Assembly: GCA_029781035.1 (NCBI GenBank)
Contig: JAKOXK010000050.1
Span: 1-51,751, forward strand
Source: Armatimonadota bacterium
Lineage (GTDB): Bacteria > Armatimonadota > Fimbriimonadia > Fimbriimonadales > Fimbriimonadaceae
DNA length: 51,751 nucleotides
Direction of reading: 5' to 3'
Shown here in pieces: positions 1 through 8,656 of the stretch (position 1 is its first letter; every line of letters begins with the position of its first letter). Both the position numbers and the translations under genes were made by a program. A model generated the notes under the pieces. That model saw nothing but the letters and a program-made list of their open reading frames with translations, did no database searches and was not told the DNA's origin.

Positions 1-226
1 GCATCTGACTGACCATCTCATCGAACGACTCTTCCTTTCCGCCTTCGCTGTACTTGAAATCCGACGTGGTGCTGCCCTTGACTGTCTTGGAGAAGGCGTC
101 GGCGTCCTTGGCCATCATTGTCTTGTGGATCTTGGCGTTCATGGCCGTGATCTCCGACCGAAGTGTGCCGGCCATGGCTCCGGTCGCCAGGCACGCGCTA
201 ACGAGAACGACTGTGATTGTCCGCAT
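1..226 (-). CDS. Exported protein, N-terminal part (cut by window edge)
   Basis: Read on the minus strand from ATG at 226 to the window edge, the frame is open for 75 codons. It starts with a short signal peptide (MRTITVVLVSACLATGAMAG) followed by a charged helical segment rich in Lys, Asp and Ser. The end of the gene is outside the window. The start is supported by a CATAAT box six bases upstream. The small mature N-terminus resembles exported NTF2/DUF4440-like proteins, but too little is present to assign a family. Confidence 0.7.
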   Translation of the reverse strand, partial: MRTITVVLVSACLATGAMAGTLRSEITAMNAKIHKTMMAKDADAFSKTVKGSTTSDFKYSEGGKEESFDEMVSQM

Positions 227-232
227 CGTGCG

Positions 233-238
233 ATTATG
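233..238 (-). promoter_or_regulatory. -10 box, leaderless start of the gene at 226
   Basis: CATAAT on the minus strand, six bases before ATG 226. This places the expected transcription start on the start codon itself. Confidence 0.55.
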
Positions 239-482
239 CCCGTCATGCGTAGATAAGAGTCAACATTCGCTGCACCCCAGTCAAAGGTCAAGGGCCAAAT
301 GCGGTAATCGGTGCCTCCCGGACTGATCTTCCCTCGGTTGGGGTCCAGTACTTTCGCCGGAATTGAACCTCTTGCACTGATTGATTCAGACGTGACGGTA
401 TTCTCGGCCCATCTTTCGACGACTCGACTTCCAGCCTCGTGGGCCCATGGGCCACGTTTGGCTCGAAGAGGATGACACTCCG

Positions 483-980
483 ATGATTCCCGTCCAGAAA
501 CGTTCCACTCTTTTGTCCCCAGGCGGTCTGGCCCAACGGACTGCGCTCTGCTTTCTCTTTCTCGTAGCTCTTGCTGCATCGGCGTTGGCTGGCGATTCGA
601 CCTACGGGACGATCGTGCAAGTCAAGAGCACTGACATCGTCGTGATCGACTGCGGCAAAGACCGCTATACGGTCCGTTTGATCGGCATTGAGGCTCCGAG
701 CGACGCCACTTTGGCCAAGAAAGGCGTTCAATTGCTGACGAAGCTGATCCTGAACAAAAAGGTTCAAATGCGGTTCGAGTACCGCAACGACCAGAACGAG
801 ATGGTCTCCAGGATTCTCACGTTGCAGTCGGCCAAGGCCGACGTGATGGACGCAGGCGTCCAGCTCGTCAAAGCCGGACTGGCCCAACGCGAAGCCGACT
901 TTGACTACAAATGCGGCTGCCTCGGAAAGGCTGAACTCGAGGCCAAGAACGCCAAACGGGGGATCTGGTCCTCGAAGTGA
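483..980 (+). CDS. Exported SNase-like (thermonuclease fold) protein
   Basis: 165 residues. An N-terminal signal peptide (hydrophobic stretch LCFLFLVALAASALA) is followed by a staphylococcal-nuclease-like OB-fold: YGTIVQVKSTDIVVIDCG, then VRLIGIEAPS, the typical first half of the SNase domain, and a C-terminal CGCLG...AKRGIW segment like the end of that family. The catalytic Arg/Glu set of true thermonucleases is not clearly complete, so nuclease activity is uncertain. I chose ATG 483 over an upstream ATG at 447 because it places the signal peptide correctly; AGAGGA lies 11 bases before it. It sits 14 bases before the sialidase-like gene and is probably cotranscribed with it. Confidence 0.8.
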   Translation: MIPVQKRSTLLSPGGLAQRTALCFLFLVALAASALAGDSTYGTIVQVKSTDIVVIDCGKDRYTVRLIGIEAPSDATLAKKGVQLLTKLILNKKVQMRFEYRNDQNEMVSRILTLQSAKADVMDAGVQLVKAGLAQREADFDYKCGCLGKAELEAKNAKRGIWSSK

Positions 981-994
981 GGCAGGAGAAGGAA

Positions 995-2854
995 ATGAAC
1001 AAGACTCGATTCTCGAACGACTTTTCCAAGTTCGTCGTCTTGTGCGGCCTCAGCGCTGGTGTCCTGTTCGCCGGCCCCCCATCGGCCAGAGCCCAAGTGC
1101 AGGGGCTCGCCGAGCGCAACACGTCAAAGAAGTCTGGAGACGACAACGAGTGCGCAATCGCGGCTAATCCGAGGAACAAGGACGAGTTGTTCCTGCTCAG
1201 CAATACGAGTACGAGCGGGCTTTTCGCTGCCCGGAGCACCGATGGTGGCTTGACTTGGACTTATCCAGATCCCTCGGACAAGACGATTGCAGACGGCGAC
1301 GCCAACCAAGGCGCAGCGGCATGCTGCGACCCGACTCTGAGCTGGGACTCGTTCGGCAACCTCTACATCACGTACATCAACAGCGCGGTCAACCAGATCG
1401 TGACGCTGTTGAGCACAGACTCGGGCCAGACGTTCACAACCCTGGCCACATTTGGCCCCGCCAGTGTGGATCAACCCACCGTGGTCTGTGCCGACACCTC
1501 AGCTCCGGGCGCACCCGTCGCCGTCTGGGTCGTATGGAACCAGGGCGGCAGCATGGTGGCACGCGGCGCGGCTGTCACGGGCCTCGGCGTCATCGGCGCT
1601 TTCGGCAACCTCCAGACGATCCCAGGGACTTCAGGATCGAGCTTTGGCGACATCGCGATCGCGCCTGATGGGACGGTCGTCCAAGTCAGCCAGAAGCCGA
1701 CTTCGGGTCAAGGTCCGGGCGTTCTCCTCGTCAACGCGGACGCTGACGGCCTCGGTGCGGGCAACTTCGGTAACCCGGTGACAGCAACATCGACGAACGT
1801 GGGCGGCTTTGACTTCATCCCCGCCCAGAACAGCCGTTCGATCGACGCTGAGGCGGGTCTCGCTTTCGATTGCTGTCCACTGAGCCCCCACTATGGGCGC
1901 CTGTACCTTGTCTACACCGACGAGGTCATCGACGAGAGCAACGATACCGACATTGAGCTGCGTTACTCGGACGACAAGGGCACGACGTGGAGCGCTCCGA
2001 TCCGCGTCAACGACGACTCGACCAACAAGAGCCAGTTCCTGCCCAAGATCGCCGTGAACCCCGCCTCAGGAAACGTCGCCATCTGCTGGCACGACTGCCG
2101 AAATTCAGCAACGAACACCGCGGCCGAGATGTACTCCACCTTTGCCACGCCTGAGGGAGCCGTTCCTGTGCTCCAGCCCAACGTCAAGGTGTCGGGGGGC
2201 GCGTCGATCAGCAACCGGTCCGGCGTCGAGTTCGGTGACTACATGGGCTTGACCTACGTGGGTGGCTATTGGCATCCCGCTTGGGCCGACACATCGAACA
2301 GCACGGGCGACAACCCGAACGGAACGTCCAAGTTCGAGGCCCAGTCGAACAAAGTCACGGGCGGTGCCAACGCCCATGAAGGGACGGAGACGCTGGCTCC
2401 GACTGCAGAGCAGTTCCTGTTGGGAACGTCGAACAGTGGAGGCGACTTGGCCAGTTGGGCAGCGGACGACGGTAATGCGCGCAACAGCTGTAAGTTCATC
2501 CTTCCGAACTCCAGCTCACCGTTCATTCAGGTCCGGCTGACGTTCACGACGTCCAAGACTCACCCCACTGCAGTCTCGTTCAACGTGAAAGTGGCTGTCC
2601 ACAGCACGGGTCCGGAAGCGATCACTTTGCTCGTAGAAGACCGGACGACCAGCACGTTCGTACCAACAAGCGTTAGCCTGGCCGTGAGCAACAACGGTCA
2701 GACCTACCAAGGAACGGCCACGGGCCCGTTTGACCGGTACGTCGACGCCAATGGAGTGATGCGCGGCGAGATCCAAATCAAACAGACGGGCCCTTCGACG
2801 GTCGCACTGCCTTGCTCGAGTTTCGAGTTCGGGCAGATGTCGGTTACGGGTTGA
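995..2854 (+). CDS. Secreted sialidase-like (BNR repeat) protein with C-terminal CKFIVP-type domain
   Basis: 619 residues with a signal peptide ending near PPSARA. The middle is a sialidase-like beta-propeller: Asp-box motifs STDGGLTW, STDSGQTF and SDDKGTTW are visible, plus paired Cys (ACCDP, DCCPLS). No catalytic sialidase Arg triad could be confirmed, so it may only be a glycan-binding or structural propeller. The last 155 residues (about 2390-2851) form the shared domain found in five other proteins here (motif CKFILPNSSSPF, then QTGPS and PCSSF). ATG 995 is preceded by GGAGAAGG; an in-frame GTG at 977 lies upstream. It probably forms an operon with the SNase-like gene. Confidence 0.85.
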   Translation: MNKTRFSNDFSKFVVLCGLSAGVLFAGPPSARAQVQGLAERNTSKKSGDDNECAIAANPRNKDELFLLSNTSTSGLFAARSTDGGLTWTYPDPSDKTIADGDANQGAAACCDPTLSWDSFGNLYITYINSAVNQIVTLLSTDSGQTFTTLATFGPASVDQPTVVCADTSAPGAPVAVWVVWNQGGSMVARGAAVTGLGVIGAFGNLQTIPGTSGSSFGDIAIAPDGTVVQVSQKPTSGQGPGVLLVNADADGLGAGNFGNPVTATSTNVGGFDFIPAQNSRSIDAEAGLAFDCCPLSPHYGRLYLVYTDEVIDESNDTDIELRYSDDKGTTWSAPIRVNDDSTNKSQFLPKIAVNPASGNVAICWHDCRNSATNTAAEMYSTFATPEGAVPVLQPNVKVSGGASISNRSGVEFGDYMGLTYVGGYWHPAWADTSNSTGDNPNGTSKFEAQSNKVTGGANAHEGTETLAPTAEQFLLGTSNSGGDLASWAADDGNARNSCKFILPNSSSPFIQVRLTFTTSKTHPTAVSFNVKVAVHSTGPEAITLLVEDRTTSTFVPTSVSLAVSNNGQTYQGTATGPFDRYVDANGVMRGEIQIKQTGPSTVALPCSSFEFGQMSVTG

Positions 2855-2921
2855 CTTCAATGAGACTTGCGGGCTGTCCATCTGGCAGCCCGCAAGCGTC
2901 TCCGAGCAACGACGACTTTGG

Positions 2922-3911
2922 CTATGAACGCGGCTTTGTGAGGTGGATTCGGAAGGGCTTGTCGCGATCGCAGACCAGTCGGCCCCCCTTCACCTCGAGT
3001 TCGGCGGCTTGGATCGCCGAGTGCCGTGCCGCAAGGGGCATGACGCCATCCTTTTCCGGAAAATCCTGGCCGTAAGGGTGGGTGAAGTAGATGATGGTAG
3101 CCCTTCCGTCACAAACCACAACGTCAGCGTGCTTGCCGATCGTCTGGTCACTGTTGCGCTTTCCCGGCTTGTCAAGGATCTTGCCCTGGTAGGTCCAGTG
3201 CTCCCAATCGGTCGAGACGTAAACATCGAGGCCACTGTTCGGATCCTTGATCAACCATTTCTTGCCCTTAAACTCGAACGCCTTGGGGCCTTCACCGTAC
3301 AGCTTGCTGACTCCTGGGTCTTCCACAGGCTTCCACGTGCGGAGATCGCGGCTGTCCACCGCCTGAGTCTTCGACCCGTGTCCTTCGTCCTTGAACCACA
3401 TCCTCCAGCTTCCATCGGGCCGACGCGCCAACGAGGGGTCGATGCAGTAATCGGACGTCAGAGGTACACGCTGGACAAACCGCCACGTCTTAAGGTCGCT
3501 TGACCGATAGTGGAAGATGAACCGGAAACCGCCCCAGTCGCGATGTTCGGACGCCGGTCCCGGCACATAACTCACGAACATGTGGAACATACCGCCCCGA
3601 TCGCGAATGACGTCTGGTGCCCAGAAAGAGTGGCCGACGTCCGGCGAGGACAAGGGCACGGTCCCCACGTAGCGCCATTCCATGCCTCCGTCCTTGCTTT
3701 CGGCGATGCCGATCTCGGTGCCGTGGCACCAGGACACTCCTGGCTCGTCGGCTTTTGCCCGTCGCTGGGTGTAGAGCATCCACCAGGCACTCCTTTTGGG
3801 GTTCCAGACCAACATGGGATCTGCCGCTCCATCCCAGACTGGATCGCGGAAGAGCGGCGCGGGGGTCAAGGCTTGCGCGGCCAGGAGAACCGTCGCGGAA
3901 AGGAACATCAT
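2922..3911 (-). CDS. Exported GH43-like five-bladed propeller glycosidase
   Basis: 329 residues. A short signal peptide (MMFLSATVLLAAQA) leads into a glycoside-hydrolase-43/32-type propeller. Typical blade motifs are visible: LFRDPVWDGAADPMLVW (Asp-Pro of blade 1), SFWAPDVIRDRGGMFHMFVS (WAPDV), YCIDPSLARRPDGSWRMWF and YGEGPKAFEFKGKKWLIKD (EGP). The product likely acts on plant- or microbe-derived pentose/hexose polymers outside the cytoplasm; substrate cannot be read. The frame is open upstream to 4052, but ATG 3911 gives the signal peptide and lies six bases after a CAGAAT box. Convergent with the sialidase-like gene. Confidence 0.85.
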   Translation of the reverse strand: MMFLSATVLLAAQALTPAPLFRDPVWDGAADPMLVWNPKRSAWWMLYTQRRAKADEPGVSWCHGTEIGIAESKDGGMEWRYVGTVPLSSPDVGHSFWAPDVIRDRGGMFHMFVSYVPGPASEHRDWGGFRFIFHYRSSDLKTWRFVQRVPLTSDYCIDPSLARRPDGSWRMWFKDEGHGSKTQAVDSRDLRTWKPVEDPGVSKLYGEGPKAFEFKGKKWLIKDPNSGLDVYVSTDWEHWTYQGKILDKPGKRNSDQTIGKHADVVVCDGRATIIYFTHPYGQDFPEKDGVMPLAARHSAIQAAELEVKGGRLVCDRDKPFRIHLTKPRS

Positions 3912-3917
3912 GCCTCG

Positions 3918-3923
3918 ATTCTG
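3918..3923 (-). promoter_or_regulatory. -10 box, probable leaderless start at 3911
   Basis: CAGAAT six bases before ATG 3911. It is one of the weaker members of the series because the first base is C rather than T. Confidence 0.35.
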
Positions 3924-4186
3924 CCATGCAAGACCACGCCGTGAGCCCAGGGCCGACCCCAAGTGACGCGACAATTCGCCCCCTTTTCTATGCCAAACAC
4001 CATCGGGCCGCCGGATTCGAATTGGGCCGTTTAGGAGTTTGGAGAGGGACAAGTCGTGTACAGTTTCGTCCGTTACGATTCACAGCGACGGTTTTTGTTA
4101 TCTGAGTTTTGCCATTCCGGCGGTTCACTGACACTTCCCCTCCCTTCCTGAACCGCAACCCACTCCTTGAGGAGAATCCAAAACTT

Positions 4187-4495
4187 ATGGCAAAGAAAAC
4201 ACTCTATGTCGGCAATCTGCCGTACTCAGCCAACGAATCCTCGTTGATGACCTACTTTTCCAACTACGGCGCCTCGAACGCCCGTGTCGTCGAAGGACGC
4301 GGCTTCGGTTTCGTTGACGTCGAAGACGACCAGTTCGATGCGGCTGTCGCCGACAAGCACAACTCGGTCATGGACGGTCGGACGCTGACTGTCAACGAAG
4401 CCCGCCCGCGCGAAGACCGCGGCGGCGGCGGCGGCGGACGGAGCGGTGGCTACGGCGGCGGTCGTTCGTCTGGCGGTCGCGGCGGCCGCTGGTAA
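4187..4495 (+). CDS. RRM-type RNA-binding protein with glycine-rich tail
   Basis: 102 residues. An RNA-recognition motif with RNP2 (LYVGNLPYS, residues about 5-13) and RNP1 (RGFGFVDV) is followed by an Arg/Gly-rich tail (GGGGGGRSGGYGGG...). This is the layout of cyanobacterial Rbp and other bacterial single-RRM proteins, often cold-induced and binding RNA in the cytoplasm. ATG 4187 follows a TTGAGGAGA ribosome-binding site; an upstream in-frame ATG at 4109 was rejected because it lies in the leader and adds no conserved sequence. A strong hairpin follows the stop codon, so the gene is probably transcribed alone. Confidence 0.93.
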   Translation: MAKKTLYVGNLPYSANESSLMTYFSNYGASNARVVEGRGFGFVDVEDDQFDAAVADKHNSVMDGRTLTVNEARPREDRGGGGGGRSGGYGGGRSSGGRGGRW

Positions 4496-4504
4496 GGACT
4501 CTGC

Positions 4505-4540
4505 GCGGTGGCGTGCTCGTCAGAGCACGCCACCGCTTTC
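4505..4540 (+). terminator. Hairpin terminator of the RRM gene
   Basis: A perfect 14-bp stem (4505-4518 with 4523-4536) and a GTCA loop, followed by TTTC, ten bases after the stop codon. The stem is strong but the T tract is short. Confidence 0.75.
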
Positions 4541-4593
4541 ATAGGTGCTCCTCCACAAGGGGATCACCTTCAGTAGGGGACTATCAAGAGCTT

Positions 4594-5169
4594 TTACAGG
4601 TTCTCTCGTTCCGAGTGCGGCTGCCCGTCTCCCATGCGGGATGATGGCCATGGCGGCGAATCCGTGAAGCCGTACATTTCGTTAGGATAGGGTGCTCGGT
4701 ACGTCTGCTCACCGTCGATTCCAAGTTCGAAGTTCAGCACCCAGATTTGGCCGGCTTTGTAGACCGTGTTCTGCCCCATGTGGAAGAGGAACGACCGTAA
4801 GTTCCGCGTTTCGCCATCCCATATCTCTCGCTCCTCAAACAACACCTCGGGAGTAAGACTCTGGATGAGTTGGCGCCATTCCTCCGCCTCCTCTTTGAGC
4901 ATGCGGAGCATCACGCTTCGGTCCGTAGGAAGGTCGGGTGTGGGGCGGTGCAAGTTGCGGTCCAACACGGTCATCTGTTGACGGTCGCACCAAAGCCAGA
5001 CAAAGGTGTGCTCGCAGATTTCGCGCGGTGTGGGTGCGCGCTCAGAAGTGCTCCAGTTCCACTTGTCTTCGGGGATCTGTTCGGCGGCGCGGAGGATGCT
5101 CCCCACAAAGCCGGGAATCATGATCTCGAAGACTTCCAGTTCACTTTGCAGATGTTCCAAATCCGGCAT
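4594..5169 (-). CDS. DinB-like four-helix protein with altered metal ligands
   Basis: 191 residues with the DinB/YfiT fold pattern: helix 1 ending at WNWS, CEHTFVWLW in helix 2 and a final helix with FHMGQNTVYKAGQIWVL. DinB proteins usually bind a metal through one His in helix 2 and two in the last helix (H-x3-H-x-GQ). Here the last-helix positions are H-x3-N-x3-K, so two ligands appear replaced and the protein may not bind metal. GAGGA stands eight bases before ATG 5169. It is one of seven DinB-like genes in the window. Confidence 0.85.
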   Translation of the reverse strand: MPDLEHLQSELEVFEIMIPGFVGSILRAAEQIPEDKWNWSTSERAPTPREICEHTFVWLWCDRQQMTVLDRNLHRPTPDLPTDRSVMLRMLKEEAEEWRQLIQSLTPEVLFEEREIWDGETRNLRSFLFHMGQNTVYKAGQIWVLNFELGIDGEQTYRAPYPNEMYGFTDSPPWPSSRMGDGQPHSERENL

Positions 5170-5288
5170 GGGGTGATTCCTCGATCGCGTCGCGTGCCAG
5201 AACCTTTAGCCCGGTTGAGTTGGCCTTTGGGCGCCGGGCCACTGCCCGGAAGAGCTGTGCAAATGAGACAGTTGCTTGGCCTCAATGC

Positions 5289-5798
5289 TCACTCGATCAG
5301 GCCCCAACTGGAGTTCCTCGGCAGAGCCCAGTCGATATAGTCGGTGTCCACGGTTTCGCCTCCCAGTTCGTCCACCAACATCGCGATCTGTCCACGGTGA
5401 TAGAACGCGTGACCCAACAGCTGAATGATCTGGGCCTCCACTCCTACTCGGAACCTCCCCCACTCGCCCTCATCGATGACAAAGTCGCTCTCCAAGCGAA
5501 GCTGATCGATTGAGGCCAGAAACGCCGACCACTTCTTCTCCATGGCAGCAAAGCGGCCACTGAGAGATTCGAATGCTGCGGACTCCTCCCACCAATCGAC
5601 CCGGTTGTGTCCCTCTGCCGCGATCATGTCGTAGAAGTTCTCCCGGCAAGCACAGAGGTGCGCAGCCAGGTTGACGGCTCGCTGAAACCGAGGGTCGCTC
5701 CTCCGGTCTGCAGGAACCGAGGCGATCATCGCCAACATCTTCGAGTTGCTGTCAACTTCGTGTTCGAAGCTTTCGCGATAGAGGTCGCTGGTCGTCAC
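5289..5798 (-). CDS. DinB-family protein
   Basis: 169 residues. DinB signature: NLAAHLCACRENF in helix 2 and LLGHAFYHRGQIAML in the last helix, giving a complete His triad for a divalent metal. DinB-superfamily enzymes include thiol-dependent S-transferases (bacillithiol/mycothiol type) and many of unknown function; no substrate can be read here. Translation starts with GTG at 5798, immediately downstream of a TAGGGT box with a six-base spacer, so the mRNA is probably leaderless. Confidence 0.88.
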   Translation of the reverse strand: MTTSDLYRESFEHEVDSNSKMLAMIASVPADRRSDPRFQRAVNLAAHLCACRENFYDMIAAEGHNRVDWWEESAAFESLSGRFAAMEKKWSAFLASIDQLRLESDFVIDEGEWGRFRVGVEAQIIQLLGHAFYHRGQIAMLVDELGGETVDTDYIDWALPRNSSWGLIE

Positions 5799-5804
5799 CC
5801 ACCA

Positions 5805-5810
5805 ACCCTA
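5805..5810 (-). promoter_or_regulatory. -10 box, leaderless GTG start at 5798
   Basis: TAGGGT six bases before the GTG start codon, with no ribosome-binding site between them. Confidence 0.55.
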
Positions 5811-5873
5811 CCCAAAACGTGTCCCTTCTTGAACGGGGTTCCGCTGGCCGTTGCGTGGCCAGAGGCCGACGAG

Positions 5874-6548
5874 TCACAGGATTCTTCCTCGCCTGGCTCT
5901 CCTGGCGTACCGGACCAGTTCGGGCCGCGCCACCAAGCCGGAGCTCAAGAAATCGCCGATGGCCTTCGCGACGCGGCCCCTCGCTTCACGATAAATGTGC
6001 ACATGACCTAGCCTGTGCAGTGCCGACTCCTGCACCGTCGCGTTGCGTGACTTGAGGCACAGCCCAATGACTTCGAAGAACAAGTCGTCCTCATGATGAT
6101 CATCGGTCGTCCCTGCTTGGAATCGGTCCACATCCCAACACATGTAACAAGCGGCGTCGAGGCAGGCTGTCTCTGAGCTGTGTTCGCTCTTGTGTCCGAG
6201 GCACCCCGAACAGAGTTTGGCGAACAGGTCCAAGTACAGGGCTTGGAGTGCGCGCCAGGCCCGTATGCGGAGACCGATCGGAAGTCGAGGATCCGCATTG
6301 ACATGGTGCTCCCCCAAGAGAGCGGTGCCGATCTGAGCGACAGAAAAGCGGTCTGCGAGGGGGCCGATCGGGTCTTCCCATGTCCAGACGACATATTCAG
6401 CATAGGTGGCTCGGGTCTCAAAGTGGTCGGCGGGACGGTACCAGGTGTGTGGCCAGTGCTGGTCCGAGGGAGGCTGACCGAACTTGCGGTCGAGCCAATC
6501 CTCAAAAGGCATCACCTCCCGAGGTGCTGGGTACTCCTGGATCCTCAC
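5874..6548 (-). CDS. Hypothetical protein, Cys/His-rich centre, coupled to DinB gene
   Basis: 224 residues, family not recognised. The N-terminal half is rich in aromatic residues (FEDWLDRKFG, YAEYVVWTWEDP). The middle carries CSGC, a Cys and CYMC within about 30 residues plus nearby His, which could bind a metal. The C-terminal part has a HEAT-like helical pattern (ATVQESALHRLGHVHIY) and a basic end. A TTG start at 6566 is possible, but GTG 6548 overlaps the upstream DinB stop by four bases (GTGA), the usual sign of translational coupling, so I chose it. It is probably made from the same mRNA as the DinB gene ending at 6545. Confidence 0.75.
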   Translation of the reverse strand: MRIQEYPAPREVMPFEDWLDRKFGQPPSDQHWPHTWYRPADHFETRATYAEYVVWTWEDPIGPLADRFSVAQIGTALLGEHHVNADPRLPIGLRIRAWRALQALYLDLFAKLCSGCLGHKSEHSSETACLDAACYMCWDVDRFQAGTTDDHHEDDLFFEVIGLCLKSRNATVQESALHRLGHVHIYREARGRVAKAIGDFLSSGLVARPELVRYARRARRGRIL

Positions 6549-7066
6549 ACGTTGCGGTTCGCCCAAAGGTCGTAGAGCATCACCACTTGGCCCCCATGGT
6601 AGGCCTCATGTTGGATGACATGCCCCAACACCCACCGCGGGGTGCGCGACATACCGTTTCGTTCAACCAAGGTCGCGGGTGGGGGCCACTGTCGGATCCT
6701 CTCCAAAGACCTTGAGCGCACACGGTCAAAGAGGTCGAAGTACCACTGAATCGGTTGTGCAGGAGGATCGGGCCAACGCCCTTCGTCCACGTCGATCTCG
6801 TCCCAAAGAAGTGTCCTCTTGTCCTCGTCGCTCGGGCGTTGGCCGAGGACAAAGCACTCGAACCAGAAGATCTCCACGATGACCATGTGGAGGAGAATCG
6901 CTCCGATCGACTGGCCGCCGGGCCGAGGTCGCCACGCGGTGACGTCTGGACCGATCTCGGCTCCCCAGAGTTCGCCTCGCCAGTCGCTCGTTCCGTCTTG
7001 AAGGACTGCGCAGAGGAGGCCGTAGGGTTCGGGGTACCCGGGCAACGGTTCGACGTCGTTTGCCAT
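6545..7066 (-). CDS. DinB-family protein
   Basis: 173 residues. Helix 2 has ILLHMVIVEIFWFE and the final helix VLGHVIQHEAYHGGQVVML, containing the complete DinB metal triad. The frame stays open upstream to 7141, but ATG 7066 is favoured by a TATCCT box seven bases upstream and because the family N-terminus starts here. The stop codon overlaps the GTG of the next gene. Confidence 0.9.
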   Translation of the reverse strand: MANDVEPLPGYPEPYGLLCAVLQDGTSDWRGELWGAEIGPDVTAWRPRPGGQSIGAILLHMVIVEIFWFECFVLGQRPSDEDKRTLLWDEIDVDEGRWPDPPAQPIQWYFDLFDRVRSRSLERIRQWPPPATLVERNGMSRTPRWVLGHVIQHEAYHGGQVVMLYDLWANRNV

Positions 7067-7073
7067 GAACGAC

Positions 7074-7079
7074 AGGATA
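7074..7079 (-). promoter_or_regulatory. -10 box, leaderless start at 7066
   Basis: TATCCT seven bases before ATG 7066. It decides between this ATG and the upstream in-frame start at 7141. Confidence 0.55.
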
Positions 7080-7209
7080 GCAGTTGCTTGCCTGCAGTCA
7101 CACACCTGCCGCACAGGGTCTGACGACGAGTGGAATCGCATGGGTCGTAGACCTTTCGGCTCCGATTGACGTAGACTCGTTCGAGATTCCTCGCGGAACG
7201 AAAACGCCC

Positions 7210-7713
7210 ATGAAGTCCTCCCTCGTACTCACCCTCTTGTTCGGCGTCGGTGTTGGCGCGGGAACCGCGCTCCAGCCGCTGGCACGAGAGCTCCCCGCGT
7301 TGCTCCAGGCACAGACTCAGTTGGACAACGACGGACTCAAGCAGATGCTCGACGGCCTCGGCTATGAGACGAAACCGCTCAGCAAGGGATTCCTGATCGC
7401 GGAGCAACTTGACGACTGGACAATCAACACACAGGTCGTGTTGAGCGGTGATGGAAACAAGGTCGGGCTCAACGCCAACCTGGGCGAAGTGACCGACCCT
7501 GACGCAGTCTCCGCGCTCCAATGGCGCAGTCTGCTCGTAGCCAACGGCAATATCGATCCGTCTGCTTTCTACTTCGACACCGATCGTAAGAAGCTGTACC
7601 TTCACCGGTCATTCGACAACCGAGGGTTGACGGCGTCCATCCTCAAGAAGGAGATTCAGAACTTCACGAAGAACGTGAAGGACACCGGTGACCTGTGGAA
7701 GTTCACGAAGTGA
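7210..7713 (+). CDS. Exported YbjN-like protein
   Basis: 167 residues: a signal peptide (SLVLTLLFGVGVGAGTA) then a small alpha/beta domain starting LKQMLDGLGYETKPL, with strands FLIAEQLDDWTINTQVVLSGDGNKVGLNANL and a helical end LKKEIQNFTKNV. The pattern of a 'difficult-to-measure' helix then four strands resembles YbjN / type-III-chaperone-like domains; that is a fold-level guess. ATG 7210 was chosen for the signal peptide; the frame extends upstream to 7084 without coding character. It appears monocistronic. Confidence 0.75.
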   Translation: MKSSLVLTLLFGVGVGAGTALQPLARELPALLQAQTQLDNDGLKQMLDGLGYETKPLSKGFLIAEQLDDWTINTQVVLSGDGNKVGLNANLGEVTDPDAVSALQWRSLLVANGNIDPSAFYFDTDRKKLYLHRSFDNRGLTASILKKEIQNFTKNVKDTGDLWKFTK

Positions 7714-7792
7714 ACGGACGGGTTCCGAGAGTCTGACGGTTCCGTGTCTTGGCTGGATGACGGTCTGCCACACTTGGTGCAGTTGGTGAATT

Positions 7793-8656
7793 ATGGGGCT
7801 CGTACTTCCCTTGCTTGTAGCATTTGTTGTCTCGCCCGCGCGAGCGCAGGCCGACCCCTACGCTGCCGACATCGCGGCCTTCAAGAAGCAAGACGCTGAA
7901 CATCCACCCGCCAAAGGGCAGATCGTCTTCATCGGCAGCTCCTCGTTCACACGGTGGACCAAAGTTAGAGAGGCCTTTCCAAGCCACACGATCCTCAACC
8001 GGGCCTTTGGCGGATCCGCACTGCCGGACCTCACCAAGCACCTCGACGATGTCGTCTTCCCGTATGCACCTCGGCAGGTGGTCGTCTACTGCGGTGAGAA
8101 CGACTTCGCATACGACGCCATGTTGACAGCGCCCGATGTTGTGGCCCGATTCAACGACCTCTACCGACGTGTCCGCGCCCGGCTGCCAGACGCTCAGTTC
8201 ACGTACGTGTCGATGAAACCGAGCCCGAGCCGGTGGAGCCTGGCCCCGAAATTCCGCGCCGCTAACGCAGCCATTGAGAAGTTCCTGTCCCACGAGAGCC
8301 GCGCGTCGTTCGTCGACGTCTGGCCCGTCATGCTCGGTGCCGACGGACAGCCTATACCGGATATCTTCGTCAGCGACAAGCTACACATGAACGACAAGGG
8401 ATACGAACTCTGGATCCCGTTGATCGAAAAAGTGCTTGTCAAAGAGAGATCTCTGAAGCACTTGGAGGACGTGACGGTGGATCGTTCGCCACTTGGAACG
8501 ACTACGCCGTCAGCTCAGGCGCTTGAAGGTTTTGGCTGGTGGATCCGAGCTTCGCGCCAGAGACGCTGGACGAGTTCGCCCGCGCTGGGAACATCGTGGA
8601 TGTCTGTGCAACCCGTGCCACAGTACATGGGCAATTCTTCGACCCGTCCCTCGTAA
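7793..8656 (+). CDS. Exported SGNH/GDSL hydrolase with run-on C-terminus
   Basis: 287 residues. Signal peptide, then SGNH blocks: FIGSSSFTRW (nucleophile Ser), FGGSALPDL, GENDFAYD (block III Asn/Asp) and DKLHMNDKGYELW (catalytic Asp and His). Such enzymes cleave acyl or acetyl esters, often on sugars. Homologues normally end soon after the D-x-x-H helix (here near IPLIEKVLV, about 8440). The remaining 65-70 residues are unlike the family and run 142 bases antisense into the nitronate monooxygenase gene, which suggests loss of the original stop codon. Confidence 0.85.
   Translation: MGLVLPLLVAFVVSPARAQADPYAADIAAFKKQDAEHPPAKGQIVFIGSSSFTRWTKVREAFPSHTILNRAFGGSALPDLTKHLDDVVFPYAPRQVVVYCGENDFAYDAMLTAPDVVARFNDLYRRVRARLPDAQFTYVSMKPSPSRWSLAPKFRAANAAIEKFLSHESRASFVDVWPVMLGADGQPIPDIFVSDKLHMNDKGYELWIPLIEKVLVKERSLKHLEDVTVDRSPLGTTTPSAQALEGFGWWIRASRQRRWTSSPALGTSWMSVQPVPQYMGNSSTRPS

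Noticed and set aside
977-994. GTG 977 as start of the sialidase-like protein
   Set aside because: It overlaps the SNase-like stop codon, while ATG 995 has a good ribosome-binding site and the signal peptide.
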